Positions 8,580-17,312 of a DNA stretch of 64,000 nt are shown here, piece after piece. Under the pieces are notes generated by a model. It worked only from the letters and a program-made list of their open reading frames with translations, had not been told where the DNA came from and did not search any database. Made by a program: the position numbers and the translations under genes. Source of the DNA: Gammaproteobacteria bacterium 45_16_T64 (GTDB lineage: Bacteria > Pseudomonadota > Gammaproteobacteria > Pseudomonadales > Ketobacteraceae); the NCBI GenBank assembly GCA_002162955.1, contig MABD01000024.1:186001-250000 (forward strand), given 5' to 3'. Position 1 is the stretch's first letter. Every line of letters begins with the position of its first letter.

Positions 8580-9698
8580 CTATGGTATCAGGTTCACAGC
8601 GTTAACCAAAACTTCTTCTGGTGTATAGAAGTGAGGTGAGAATCTTACGCCTCCGCCTCGGTACGCACAAATGACGTTTTTCTTCATTAGTTGTTTGTGC
8701 AATGTTGCCGAGTCAATGTTGTCCGAAACGAAGGTCACAATACCGGCTCTTAAGTGGGCTGCGGTTGGCGATAAGATACGAATACCCGGTTTGGCGCTAA
8801 GGAGTGTTATTAATTGCTCGACTTTTTCATTTAGCATTTTTTCCACTTCTGGAATACCGATTTCTAATAGCAGCGTAAGGCTTGCTGAGAACCCATGAAT
8901 GCCTAACATGTTTGGGCTGCCACATTCAAAGCGGCGTGCGGATTTGGCGATATCCCATGAAAGAGTGTCATAATCGCCCTGTTTTTCAATCATGTGCCAC
9001 CCGTATTGATGTAGTGACAGTGAGTCAAGTGTCTGCTTTTTTACATACAGCAGTGCTATTCCTTCAGGCCCGAGCATCCATTTGTGTGCATCTGCCACTA
9101 CAAAATCACAATTGATTTCTTGTACGTCAATGGCGTGAGCGCCTAAGCTTTGGATTGCATCAACACAGAACAGGATACTTCTTTCCTGACAAAATGCCCC
9201 TAACCTCTTGAGGTCGATTTTTAGCCCCGTGCCATATTGTACCGAGCTAATGGAAATGAGTTTTGTTGAGTCTGTGCACGCATCGATAATGCAGGTGACG
9301 GGGTCTACTGCATCTAATTGCGCGGTATTAACACTAACACCTTTAGAAGCCAATGATTCCCATACTATTCTATTGCTGGGAAATTCCTGGTCGGATATGA
9401 CAACGTTATCCCCCGCCTGCCAATGTATTCCATAGGCTATCGCGGAAAGCCCTTCGGACGTGTTTTTCTGGAGGGCTATCTCATCTGTTGAGGTGGCGTT
9501 AATCAATGTGCGTAGTTGACCCCTAAGTGTTTTTTCTACCTCAAGCCATTTTGGATAATGCGTGGCGCCAAGATGGGTGTTCTCTTCTGCAAAAAGAGTA
9601 ATAGCGCGTTTAGTTCGAAGTGGCCAAGGGGCAACAGCGGCGTGATTAAGGTACATGAGTCCAGTTTCTAGGGGGAATTCCGTTCGAAAACTATCCAT
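8580..9698 (-). CDS. Class V aminotransferase-fold PLP enzyme
   Basis: A 372-residue fold-type I PLP enzyme of the class V group, which holds cysteine desulfurases, selenocysteine lyases and isopenicillin N epimerase-like proteins. The N-terminal YLNHAAVAPWP segment is typical for the epimerase-like branch, and the PLP lysine lies in VVADAHKWMLGPEG. The substrate cannot be told from sequence. I place the start at the ATG at 9698, preceded by AGAGAAG at a good distance; an upstream frame extension to 9779 would run through the palindrome at 9728-9739 and has no support. It is divergent from a tetR gene and co-oriented with the papain-like gene. Confidence 0.85.
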   Translation of the reverse strand: MDSFRTEFPLETGLMYLNHAAVAPWPLRTKRAITLFAEENTHLGATHYPKWLEVEKTLRGQLRTLINATSTDEIALQKNTSEGLSAIAYGIHWQAGDNVVISDQEFPSNRIVWESLASKGVSVNTAQLDAVDPVTCIIDACTDSTKLISISSVQYGTGLKIDLKRLGAFCQERSILFCVDAIQSLGAHAIDVQEINCDFVVADAHKWMLGPEGIALLYVKKQTLDSLSLHQYGWHMIEKQGDYDTLSWDIAKSARRFECGSPNMLGIHGFSASLTLLLEIGIPEVEKMLNEKVEQLITLLSAKPGIRILSPTAAHLRAGIVTFVSDNIDSATLHKQLMKKNVICAYRGGGVRFSPHFYTPEEVLVNAVNLIP

Positions 9699-9727
9699 TG
9701 CTATCTTCTCTGATGATGTTTTGTTGT

Positions 9728-9739
9728 GACCGTTCGGTC
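9728..9739. promoter_or_regulatory. Candidate operator for the adjacent TetR-family regulator
   Basis: GACCGTTCGGTC is a perfect 12-base palindrome in the space between the divergent aminotransferase and tetR genes, 30 bases upstream of the aminotransferase start. ACCG..CGGT dyads are common TetR-family operators. Assignment to this regulator is inferred from position. Confidence 0.55.
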
Positions 9740-9934
9740 GGTTTATGCTGTAGGTGTCGTGTTTGTCGTTAAAAATCAACTACAATACACTAAAGGTTTA
9801 GTTTTATTGGGCTCTATATCAAAACAAATGACTTAACAGACGATATTACATGAATTAGGCGTAGGAAAGTGTAACAAAATTAAGCATAATGTCGGCCAAA
9901 AAGGGTTTTGGAATGATTTTGTTGGAGTATTGTG

Positions 9935-10579
9935 ATGAGTGACCTGCAGAAGGCGAGTCAAAAAGCTCAAGAGTTTCGTCGGCGTGAAGAGGATATCCTT
10001 CTCCGAGCACAGGAACTTTTTATTGCCCAGGGCGAGGAAAAAGTGACTGTCGAAATGATTGCCGATGCGGTTGGAATCGGTAAGGGAACCATATATAAGC
10101 ATTTTGAAACCAAAGATGAAATATATCTTCGGCTAATGATTCGTTATGAAGAAGAATTGGCACAAGTATTTAAGAAATTAGATGGTGGCGATACGGAAGA
10201 TAGGGAAGATCGAGCCCGTCTTGCGAAAGAGTATTTTAGTTTCCGGATGAATGATCCTGAAAGGTATGCGCTTTTTGATCGTTTGGAACACAAGTTGACT
10301 AGTACAACATCGTGCCCGGAACTTGTAGAAAAATTGCATGAGATTCGTGCGACTAACATGGAAAAGTTGACGACTATTGTTAAGTCTCGGATCGAAGAAG
10401 GCAAACTTCAAGATGTCCCTCCCTACTTTCATGTGTTCGCAGCATGGGCGTTGGCACACGGTGCAGTAGCGTTGTACCATTCGAAATTCTATCAAGAATT
10501 CATTGATGACAAAGACGGTTTTTTTGATTTCTTGGCGGAAATTGGTATCAGAATGGGTAATAAGCGAAAGATTGATTGA
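9935..10579 (+). CDS. TetR/AcrR family transcriptional regulator
   Basis: A helix-turn-helix domain spans about residues 20-65: VTVEMIADAVGIGKGTIYKHFETKDEI is the recognition part. The rest is the helical ligand-binding and dimer domain, whose ligand I cannot tell. ATG at 9935 sits eight bases after GGAG; GTG at 9932 is also possible. The gene is divergent from the aminotransferase, with a perfect palindrome between, so it likely controls that operon and itself. It ends toward the HD-GYP gene with a shared terminator hairpin. Confidence 0.9.
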   Translation: MSDLQKASQKAQEFRRREEDILLRAQELFIAQGEEKVTVEMIADAVGIGKGTIYKHFETKDEIYLRLMIRYEEELAQVFKKLDGGDTEDREDRARLAKEYFSFRMNDPERYALFDRLEHKLTSTTSCPELVEKLHEIRATNMEKLTTIVKSRIEEGKLQDVPPYFHVFAAWALAHGAVALYHSKFYQEFIDDKDGFFDFLAEIGIRMGNKRKID

Positions 10580-10609
10580 TAGATTGAAATAAGCGGGTAC
10601 GTAAGAACG

Positions 10610-11905
10610 TTAACCAAAAAGCCTTGCTATAAATGCAGGGCTTTTTCTATGTATGGTTGAAATGTCAATGTCGTAGCTTCCTGCTGGCAGACTACATTCT
10701 ATTTCTAGTGACGCGTCTGGTTCGTTTTCATTGTGGGTATGTAGATTCACGACTACTTGTTTGGTCGGTAGCTTCTTCTCATCTAAAACAATGATAATTT
10801 CCGGTTCAAGTCTCTTGTTCTTTTGATTGCTTGTGACAACCCCGATGGACTGGTTGTTGAGTTTCACGATTGTGCCTGGTGGGAACAAACCAAGCGCTTG
10901 AATAAAAGCTTCAATGAGACCCGCCTGAAACAAACCGTCCCTTTCATGAAACATAGCGCCAAGTGCGTCAGCAGGAGTTAATGGCTCGGCATTCAGTGGG
11001 GCGCTAATCAGAGATTCGTAATAATCAACTAATCCCGCTATTTGACCTGGTAATGGAATTTCTTGGCCTGCAAGTTGTTGAGGGAAGCCTGAGCCATTAA
11101 AGCGCTCTTCGTGGGTCGCGACGACACCAATAATTTCTTTCGATAGTGACTTGGACTGACTCAGTAGTTTTAGTGCTAGCGTTACGTGTTTAACATAGAG
11201 TGGGTTAGCCTTTATGTCTGCAAGATCCGCCTGCTGACTGTGATCATTTGGCAACATAAATAAGCCGACTTTGCACAGTACAACCCCTGCTGCGAGTGAT
11301 TCTAGCTTGGGTTTGCTCAATCCGATTTCTCTACCCAAAATTGCCGCCCATATTGCGCAGTTGATAGCGTGTTGATAAAGAGGAGGGCTGCTGTGTTTCA
11401 TTTTTGTTACCCAAATCATGGCGTCTGGGTTCCTAACGACACTGCTCACTATATTCTTGGTGCTATCGATCGCAGAGGCAATATCTACTTCGGTACGGTT
11501 TTGTAGCTGTCGCGCCATGTTGGCGACACTTTTATCAAGGTCGCGATATATCGATTGAGCTTTCTTCAGCTCCTTCTTAAAGGGAGTTGATACCTTGTAT
11601 TTTGTTGGTCGTCTGACGAGCGGTCGAGAGGCCTTGTTTTGCGTGTTCGACGAGGTAGCTTTAGTTGCCGATGCGCTTTTTTTGGATGCAGCTTGTTGGC
11701 TTTTTTCGGCTTTTGCAGCTCGGGTTCGAAGGGAGTCAATGAACACAAACTTGCAGTAGCCGGCAAGGCTGGCGACTTCTTGTTCGGAGTCGACATAAAA
11801 GCCTTGGATTGGGAATGGCGTCATATGCCAGGGGCAGTCGAGTTTCGACACATACATGCCTAAGACAAGATCACCTACTGCAATTTTTCTCTGGATAGTC
11901 GCCAT
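10610..11905 (-). CDS. DUF3391 plus degenerate HD-GYP domain protein
   Basis: The N-terminal part (about residues 5-60, KIAVGDLVLGMYVSKLDCPW) is a DUF3391 domain, usual in front of HD-GYP c-di-GMP phosphodiesterases. The HD-GYP part follows a low-complexity Ala/Ser/Lys linker. The catalytic motifs are eroded: where HDIGK is expected the sequence reads LCKVGLFMLP, HHE reads THEE, GYP reads GFP in FNGSGFP, and the DxYDAL segment reads VDYYESL. Loss of the HD pair that binds metal makes phosphodiesterase activity doubtful, so a sensor or binding role is more likely. The C terminus (about 330-431) is a small unassigned domain. The stop codon lies just beyond a terminator stem shared with tetR. 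Confidence 0.87.
   Translation of the reverse strand: MATIQRKIAVGDLVLGMYVSKLDCPWHMTPFPIQGFYVDSEQEVASLAGYCKFVFIDSLRTRAAKAEKSQQAASKKSASATKATSSNTQNKASRPLVRRPTKYKVSTPFKKELKKAQSIYRDLDKSVANMARQLQNRTEVDIASAIDSTKNIVSSVVRNPDAMIWVTKMKHSSPPLYQHAINCAIWAAILGREIGLSKPKLESLAAGVVLCKVGLFMLPNDHSQQADLADIKANPLYVKHVTLALKLLSQSKSLSKEIIGVVATHEERFNGSGFPQQLAGQEIPLPGQIAGLVDYYESLISAPLNAEPLTPADALGAMFHERDGLFQAGLIEAFIQALGLFPPGTIVKLNNQSIGVVTSNQKNKRLEPEIIIVLDEKKLPTKQVVVNLHTHNENEPDASLEIECSLPAGSYDIDISTIHRKSPAFIARLFG
10616..10646. terminator. Bidirectional terminator between tetR and the HD-GYP-like gene
   Basis: AAAAAGCCTTGC and GCAGGGCTTTTT form a 12-base stem with one G-T pair and a seven-base loop; each strand ends in five T residues. 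The hairpin lies inside the last codons of the leftward HD-GYP-like gene. Confidence 0.85.
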
Positions 11906-12061
11906 GGTTAATTGAGTCTATACCTATGATAAATGAATTACGGTTTACTATATTGCTAGCATTAGCCGTGCCGGTAGAGTATTTTTCGTGAATAGCTTAC
12001 TTTAACCCATATTCGACGGGGCTATTTAAACTGTGTCACACATCTAATAGATCATTTGCTT

Positions 12062-12089
12062 AGCACTTAACCAAGGTTAAGTGCTTTTT
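12062..12089 (+). terminator. Strong rightward terminator with no gene upstream on that strand
   Basis: AGCACTTAACC, a two-base loop and GGTTAAGTGCT form a perfect 11-base stem followed by TTTTT. The genes on either side are the leftward HD-GYP-like gene, which starts at 11905, and tmcA, which starts at 12199, so nothing annotated ends here. A small RNA transcribed from the HD-GYP promoter region, about 11910-12060, would explain it. No open frame of note is seen there. Confidence 0.7.
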
Positions 12090-12198
12090 GTTATTATGTT
12101 TCAAATCAAGTGTGGTCTTATTTTGTACATTTTGACTTAAATGGTCACGTCATCAGCACAGCAATGCTCGTCGAATTACTCCAGCAAACACAATAGAT

Positions 12199-14373
12199 AT
12201 GCAATTACTCGAGATTAAGAAAACTAGGTTAGGTATTGTGCTTTCGGGCGATAAGTCATGGGTGAGGGAGCAGATGCGGAAGGTCTTTAATATTTTGAGC
12301 CCGCGCACTGCTTTTTGGTTGGCTAAAGAGCTACCCGATTATGCCCAGGTGAGCGGTCAACTCATTAAGCGGGGAGCGGCCTATCATTTTCTTGGCTATG
12401 AGGCCGAACTACTTGTTGTTGATGGTTTTGATGGCCTCAATCCAGATGCGGTCGCGGGTCTTGCTGGGACGGTTAAGCAACAAGGTGCGGTATGTTTCTT
12501 GGTTCCACCTTTAGCGCAATGGTCTGGTTATGAGGATCCTGAATATAAACATATTACGGTAGAGCCTTATTCGACAGGTGATATTCCTGGTCTATTTTTG
12601 CAGCACTTAGCGAGATTACTGACGTCATACTGCGAGGACGGTCGTTTTACTTATGTTTCGCAGGAGGACGCTATTAATTTTGATCAAGCTTTTCGCGGCG
12701 TTAACTGTTGGCAGGAAGATAGGCAACAAAACATCATACCAACAGCTGACCAATTGACTGTGATGGGTGCTGTGGAGCGGGTCTGTACAGGGCACCGTAA
12801 TCGACCATTGGTGTTGACGGCTGACCGGGGGCGAGGAAAATCGGCCGCTATCGGTATGTCATTAGCGCGATTGATGGCTGGCGGGAATTATTCCTTTGTG
12901 GCCACTGCCTCCAGTAACCTTTCGGTAGAGCGGTTGTTTTTCCACTGCGCTAAGGCTCTGGGTATTGAGCGAAGCGAAAACCAATCGTTGCATAGCGATA
13001 ACTCTAGGCTTAGGTATTGTCCCCCTGATCAGGTCGCCAGTGTCGCGGGTGATGCACACATGCTTATTGTGGACGAGGCGGCAGCCATTGGTACGCCTTT
13101 GTTGTCTCAATGGTTAGGTGCTTTCTCCAGAATAGTGTTTGTTACCACTGTTCATGGGTATGAGGGCTCTGGTCAAGGGTTCGAGATTCGATTCAAGGAG
13201 CAATTAAAAAAGAGAGTGCCTCGATATAAAGAGATCAAACTTATAACGCCTATTCGATGGGGTGAAGGCGATGTAGTAGAGACTTTTATCAATGACGCTT
13301 TTTTGTTGAAAGGTACGAGGGATAGCTCAGGTTTTTGTCCTCCTGCGCCTGGTAAGGGTAGCTTGCAAGTAGAGCGCTTAAGTCGGCAGGCGTTGATGTC
13401 TGAAGAGGGTGCGTTGAACTGTTTGTTCAGTTTGCTGGTGAGTGCCCATTACAAGACGACCCCTGGCGATCTACGAAATATGTTGGATGGTCCGAATTTG
13501 GAGATATTTGTTGCTAGGGATGCGGGTGAAATAATTGGAGCCTTACTTTTAGCAAAAGAGGGAGAGTTCGTAGAAAGTCTCGCTCAAGACATTTGGCAGG
13601 GGCGCAGGAGGCCGAGAGGACACGTCATGCCTCAAACGTTAGCGGTTCAATGCGGTTACTCTCCCGGTCTAACACAAAAAAACGCGCGGGTTATTCGTGT
13701 CGCTGTGCAAAATTTTGCGCGAAAAAGGGGCGTCGGAAGAGCGTTAGTGGATGAAGCGAGATCGTTTGCAGTAGCGCGAGATTTTGATTGGTTTGGATCA
13801 AGCTTTGGCGCAACAGAAGAGTTGATGGTGTTTTGGCGGAATGTGGGGTTGCTGCCTGTCCGTGTGGGGATAACATTGGATGTTGCAAGTAGTAGTTACT
13901 CTACCTTGGTTTTGTGCCCATTAGTACGCTCTGTGGAAGGTGACTTTGATGATTTACGCAGGCGATATTTGACGTCCTTTTTGTTCTCCATTCGCCAGTA
14001 TTATGCGGGACTGTCTGCAGAGTTGGTCGCGGATTTATTGCACGGTGTTTCTGATGGTATTGATGATACTTTTTATGAGCAGGATTTTATCGGTTTTATT
14101 CAATACCACTGGCCATATGATGTTGTATTTGCATCGTTGTGCGAGTGGTTTGTTGATAATTTACGAATGGTTGAGCAATATTTTATACAAAATGTTGTGG
14201 GTGGCGACGGCGTGACCTTCTCCCTTCTGATTGATATATTTATTCGCCAGGAGGGTTTCTTAGTTGTTGTAAATAAATGGGGGAAAGGAGGGGAAAAAGC
14301 ATTGGTGAAAGCGTTGAGAAACATCTTGTTTAAATTAAATGACAATATTTCTCATTTACATAAAGACTCATAA
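12199..14373 (+). CDS. tmcA: tRNA(Met) cytidine acetyltransferase
   Basis: TmcA makes N4-acetylcytidine at the wobble base of elongator tRNA-Met, using acetyl-CoA and ATP. The 724-residue protein has the N-terminal DUF1726-like part, a RecD-like helicase module with the P-loop TADRGRGKSA (about residues 206-215) and the Walker B VDEAAAIG, then a GNAT acetyltransferase module (about 440-580; RVAVQNFARKRGVGRAL is the acetyl-CoA pyrophosphate loop), and a tRNA-binding C-terminal part. It is a little longer than the E. coli enzyme. The ATG at 12199 has no strong ribosome site. A weak hairpin with a T run follows the stop. Confidence 0.94.
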   Translation: MQLLEIKKTRLGIVLSGDKSWVREQMRKVFNILSPRTAFWLAKELPDYAQVSGQLIKRGAAYHFLGYEAELLVVDGFDGLNPDAVAGLAGTVKQQGAVCFLVPPLAQWSGYEDPEYKHITVEPYSTGDIPGLFLQHLARLLTSYCEDGRFTYVSQEDAINFDQAFRGVNCWQEDRQQNIIPTADQLTVMGAVERVCTGHRNRPLVLTADRGRGKSAAIGMSLARLMAGGNYSFVATASSNLSVERLFFHCAKALGIERSENQSLHSDNSRLRYCPPDQVASVAGDAHMLIVDEAAAIGTPLLSQWLGAFSRIVFVTTVHGYEGSGQGFEIRFKEQLKKRVPRYKEIKLITPIRWGEGDVVETFINDAFLLKGTRDSSGFCPPAPGKGSLQVERLSRQALMSEEGALNCLFSLLVSAHYKTTPGDLRNMLDGPNLEIFVARDAGEIIGALLLAKEGEFVESLAQDIWQGRRRPRGHVMPQTLAVQCGYSPGLTQKNARVIRVAVQNFARKRGVGRALVDEARSFAVARDFDWFGSSFGATEELMVFWRNVGLLPVRVGITLDVASSSYSTLVLCPLVRSVEGDFDDLRRRYLTSFLFSIRQYYAGLSAELVADLLHGVSDGIDDTFYEQDFIGFIQYHWPYDVVFASLCEWFVDNLRMVEQYFIQNVVGGDGVTFSLLIDIFIRQEGFLVVVNKWGKGGEKALVKALRNILFKLNDNISHLHKDS

Positions 14374-14400
14374 CCTTTAGGGTGGCCCCTTAAATTTTTT
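14374..14400 (+). terminator. Probable terminator after tmcA
   Basis: TTTAGGG and CCCCTTAAA can pair around TGG with one bulge, followed by at least six T residues at 14395-14400. The stem is short, so the call is moderate. Confidence 0.45.
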
Positions 14401-14417
14401 TCATTTTGGGGAATGTT

Positions 14418-15566
14418 ATGAAGTTGTTATTTAAGAAACGTATCTTATCAGCTGCTGTTGCAGCAGCAACAATGGTTGCCGGCAATTCCGTATTTGCTGA
14501 TGCTAACGCAGAGATTGCGGACCTTAAAAAGCGTATAGCACAGATCGAGCAATCCGTGAGCAAGTCTTCGCCAATGGCTGTGGTACTGAGCGGTGCGGTT
14601 GAAGTTGAAGCTGGTTATGCTCGAGCCTATGATGATAGTAAGAGTAGCGATATTGTTCTGGCGACTGCGGAATTGGCCGTAGATGCAGATATTGCTGAAG
14701 GTGTTAGTGCCCATGTTGGCTTATTGTATGAAGAAGATGACACAGACTTGGAGCTTGATGAAGGTTACATTTCTTTAGAAAAGGGTATTTTCTTTGTTAA
14801 CGCTGGTCAAATGTACGTGCCATTTGGCAGTTACTCATCAAACCTCGTATCTGATCCACTAACCTTGGAATTTGGTGAAACGAGAGAGTCAACTGTTGAA
14901 GTTGGTTTGAGCGCTGGTCCGTTCGCTGCATCAGTTTATGTTTTTAAAGGTGACATCGGTAATGATAACGAAGAGCAATCCAAAGTAGAAAATTTTGGTG
15001 TGTCTTTGGTTCTTGCTGATGGTAGTGAGTCGTTTTCTTACGAGTTTGGCGTAGATTATATTAGCTCATTTGCAGACACTGATGGTTTAACAGGTGCTCT
15101 TGATGATGTTGCTGATGAAGCTGCTGGACCAACTGTTGATGCCGAGGCCTCGCTAGAAGATTATGTGGCTGGCCTTTCTGTTGACGGAAGCGTTTCTTTT
15201 GGTCCAATCAATTTGATTGCCGAATATACCACTGCGTTAGATGAGTTCAACTCAACTGAGCTAGCTTTTGATGGCGAAGGCGCTAAACCTTCTGCATTCA
15301 ATCTTGAAGTGGGTTACTTGCTCGATCTTGGGTGTGAAACTCAATTTGCACTAGCTTTTCAGGGCACTAAAGAAGCGCAGGCGCTAGGTCAGCCTGAACG
15401 TCGTATCGCAATTGCTGCATCTTCCGCGATTGCTGAGAACACAAGCTTGAGTCTTGAGTTTGCTCGCGATACTGATTATGACGAAGACGATAGCGATGAC
15501 AACGATAATGATGGTGATGGCGATACTGCTGATACTATCACTCTACAGTTGGCTGTGGCGTTCTAG
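14418..15566 (+). CDS. LbtU family outer-membrane porin (siderophore-type)
   Basis: The product has a signal peptide (about residues 1-27, cleavage after VFA), a short coiled coil (IADLKKRIAQIEQSV) typical of trimeric porins, and a beta-barrel ending in the aromatic C terminus QLAVAF. The pattern matches the LbtU family, named for the Legionella legiobactin receptor, which imports a siderophore without TonB. The substrate here is unknown. A very acidic segment near residues 355-375, rich in Asp with alternating Gly and Asn, probably forms a metal-binding surface loop. The ATG at 14418 follows GGGGA at five bases; the upstream TTG at 14406 is less likely. Gene ends at a very long terminator hairpin. 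Confidence 0.82.
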   Translation: MKLLFKKRILSAAVAAATMVAGNSVFADANAEIADLKKRIAQIEQSVSKSSPMAVVLSGAVEVEAGYARAYDDSKSSDIVLATAELAVDADIAEGVSAHVGLLYEEDDTDLELDEGYISLEKGIFFVNAGQMYVPFGSYSSNLVSDPLTLEFGETRESTVEVGLSAGPFAASVYVFKGDIGNDNEEQSKVENFGVSLVLADGSESFSYEFGVDYISSFADTDGLTGALDDVADEAAGPTVDAEASLEDYVAGLSVDGSVSFGPINLIAEYTTALDEFNSTELAFDGEGAKPSAFNLEVGYLLDLGCETQFALAFQGTKEAQALGQPERRIAIAASSAIAENTSLSLEFARDTDYDEDDSDDNDNDGDGDTADTITLQLAVAF

Positions 15567-15578
15567 GATTATTGCCTA

Positions 15579-15642
15579 AAAACAACACCAGAAACAATAA
15601 AGGGGTGCATTTTCGCCCCTTTATTGTTTCTGGTGTTGTTTT
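15579..15642. terminator. Bidirectional terminator with a 27-base perfect stem
   Basis: Arms at 15579-15605 and 15616-15642 are exact complements with a ten-base loop. The GGGG/CCCC core with the AT-rich flanks gives T runs in both directions. The right arm reaches into the stop codon of the leftward regulator gene, so both convergent genes use it. Confidence 0.9.
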
Positions 15643-17092
15643 AGGTTTTGTTGGCGTCAGGAATAAATTGGTAAGGAAGAAAGTCCCTTTCGTCTTCGTT
15701 GATACGTATCGCTTTACCGATGGGTGGAAAAGCTCTTTGTGGGCAATTGGTTCTTTCGCATACACGACAGCTAACCCCAATGGGTACGGATGCGTGTTTG
15801 TCCTCTAAGTTATAGCCAACGGAATATATTAGATTGGGCGCATGGGTTATTTCACAACCTAATCCGACGGCAAACGTTTTTTGTGGCATTAGGTAGCCAC
15901 CTTCTGTTCTTGTGACTGTTCGAGCTAAACAAAAGTAGCGTTTACCGTCTGGCATTTCGGCAACTTGGCGAAGGATTTTCCCGGGTGTCGCGAATGCCTC
16001 GTGAACATTCCACAAAGGACAGGCGCCGCCGACCTGTGCGAAGTGGAAGCCGGATGCACTTTGGCGTTTTGAAATGTTCCCTGCCATGTCCACTCTAACA
16101 AAATAGAATGGTATGCCTTTGTGATTGTCTCTTTGTAGGGTGCTTAGGCGGTGGCAAGCTTGCTCAAAGCTAACATTAAAGTGAATTTGCAGTCGTTCGA
16201 TATCGTATTTTTCTGCTTGGGCTCGCTCTAAGAATAAACCGTAAGGCATTAGTAATGCGCCGGCAAAGTAGTTAGCAAGCCCGACTCGGCAAACTGCAGC
16301 TGACTGTGGGTTGCTCATGTTTCCATTGGATATTATTTGATCCAGGAGGTCGCCCTGTTCGAGTAAACAAATCTGATGGGCTAGCTGAAACACTCGCTGC
16401 TTATGAGAAAGTAATTTGGAGAGTGTGAGCGTATCCCTTGTGGAGTCAAAGGAACGTAAACCTTCATTTTCCCCTATTAGATCGACCTTGATGTTATGGC
16501 TACGCTCTAAATAATGTACGAGCTGGGCTTCTCCTTCCCCGAGTGATAATCCTTCATTATTAAATAGGTTTTCGGCCGCCTTATCTAGATCGTCAAAGTA
16601 GTTGTTATGGTAGTAGAAAAAGTCGCGTACCTCCTCGTAGGGAAATTGCGGACCTTCAACGGCTCTAACGGCTTCATCTCCGGCTATTTCTTGGGCGAGG
16701 TCAGCATAGTTATGCTTGGTTTGAGAGTAGGCTCTATACAAGGTTAGGAAATGTTTGGCGAATGTTGGTGATGACGATACCGATTCTCTTAAGTCCCTAA
16801 TGTCAACGGGCTCACCTTGGAATAGGGGGTCGTCAAGACTGTTGAGTATTTCCGATGCCAGCCGGTCGTCCGCACTCTCAGAAAATGTGTGAAGGTCGAT
16901 GTTGTATGTCGTGCTGAGTTTTAGCAGTACTTGAACCGTTAGTGGTCGCTGGTTGTTCTCTATTTGATTTAGGTAGCTTGGGGATATATCTAAGCTAGCC
17001 GCCATGGCCGCTTGAGTGAGCGATAGCCCCTCCCGATATCGACGTAACTTGCCGCCTAAGAAGGTTTTTCTGCTGCGCGAGGTACTGCCCAT
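15641..17092 (-). CDS. XRE-family short-chain fatty acyl regulator (ScfR/RamB/PrpR type)
   Basis: A 483-residue regulator with an N-terminal HTH (about residues 12-66; LSLTQAAMAASLDISPSYLNQIENNQRPLT region), an IrrE/ImmA-like middle part (about 180-330, with a FQLAHQICLLE stretch lacking a full HExxH zinc motif), and the C-terminal short-chain fatty acyl-CoA domain with paired cysteines (CRVCERTNCPQRAFP near residue 440). Relatives RamB and PrpR control acetate and propionate genes in response to acyl-CoA. It faces an acyl-CoA dehydrogenase gene across a region holding three TTGCAA cores, and so probably controls that gene and itself. The stop lies in a terminator arm. Confidence 0.9.
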   Translation of the reverse strand: MGSTSRSRKTFLGGKLRRYREGLSLTQAAMAASLDISPSYLNQIENNQRPLTVQVLLKLSTTYNIDLHTFSESADDRLASEILNSLDDPLFQGEPVDIRDLRESVSSSPTFAKHFLTLYRAYSQTKHNYADLAQEIAGDEAVRAVEGPQFPYEEVRDFFYYHNNYFDDLDKAAENLFNNEGLSLGEGEAQLVHYLERSHNIKVDLIGENEGLRSFDSTRDTLTLSKLLSHKQRVFQLAHQICLLEQGDLLDQIISNGNMSNPQSAAVCRVGLANYFAGALLMPYGLFLERAQAEKYDIERLQIHFNVSFEQACHRLSTLQRDNHKGIPFYFVRVDMAGNISKRQSASGFHFAQVGGACPLWNVHEAFATPGKILRQVAEMPDGKRYFCLARTVTRTEGGYLMPQKTFAVGLGCEITHAPNLIYSVGYNLEDKHASVPIGVSCRVCERTNCPQRAFPPIGKAIRINEDERDFLPYQFIPDANKT

Positions 17093-17153
17093 CTGATAGC
17101 TCGTTTGTTTTTAGGTGTTTGTGGATTTTCTAATGTTGTGATATTAACAAATA

Positions 17154-17179
17154 TTGCAACTTTGCAAAAGATATTGCAA
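17154..17179. promoter_or_regulatory. Triple TTGCAA site, probable ScfR/RamB-type operator
   Basis: Three copies of the palindromic core TTGCAA stand at 17154-17159, 17162-17167 and 17174-17179. The middle one, AACTTTGCAAA at 17158-17168, fits the published RamB site of Corynebacterium, (A/C)A(A/C)TTTGC(A/T)AA. They lie about 60 bases upstream of the regulator start and 130 bases upstream of the acyl-CoA dehydrogenase start. Confidence 0.65.
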
Positions 17180-17312
17180 ATATGTTTACACGCCAGCACG
17201 TAACTTATAAGGGAATGTTGATGTCTTGCTAAAAATGCAAATAATGGTGCGCAACTTGAAGCTACGTTCGACAGTGGTTTTCATACATCATGAATGTGTA
17301 TAGGTAGATAAC

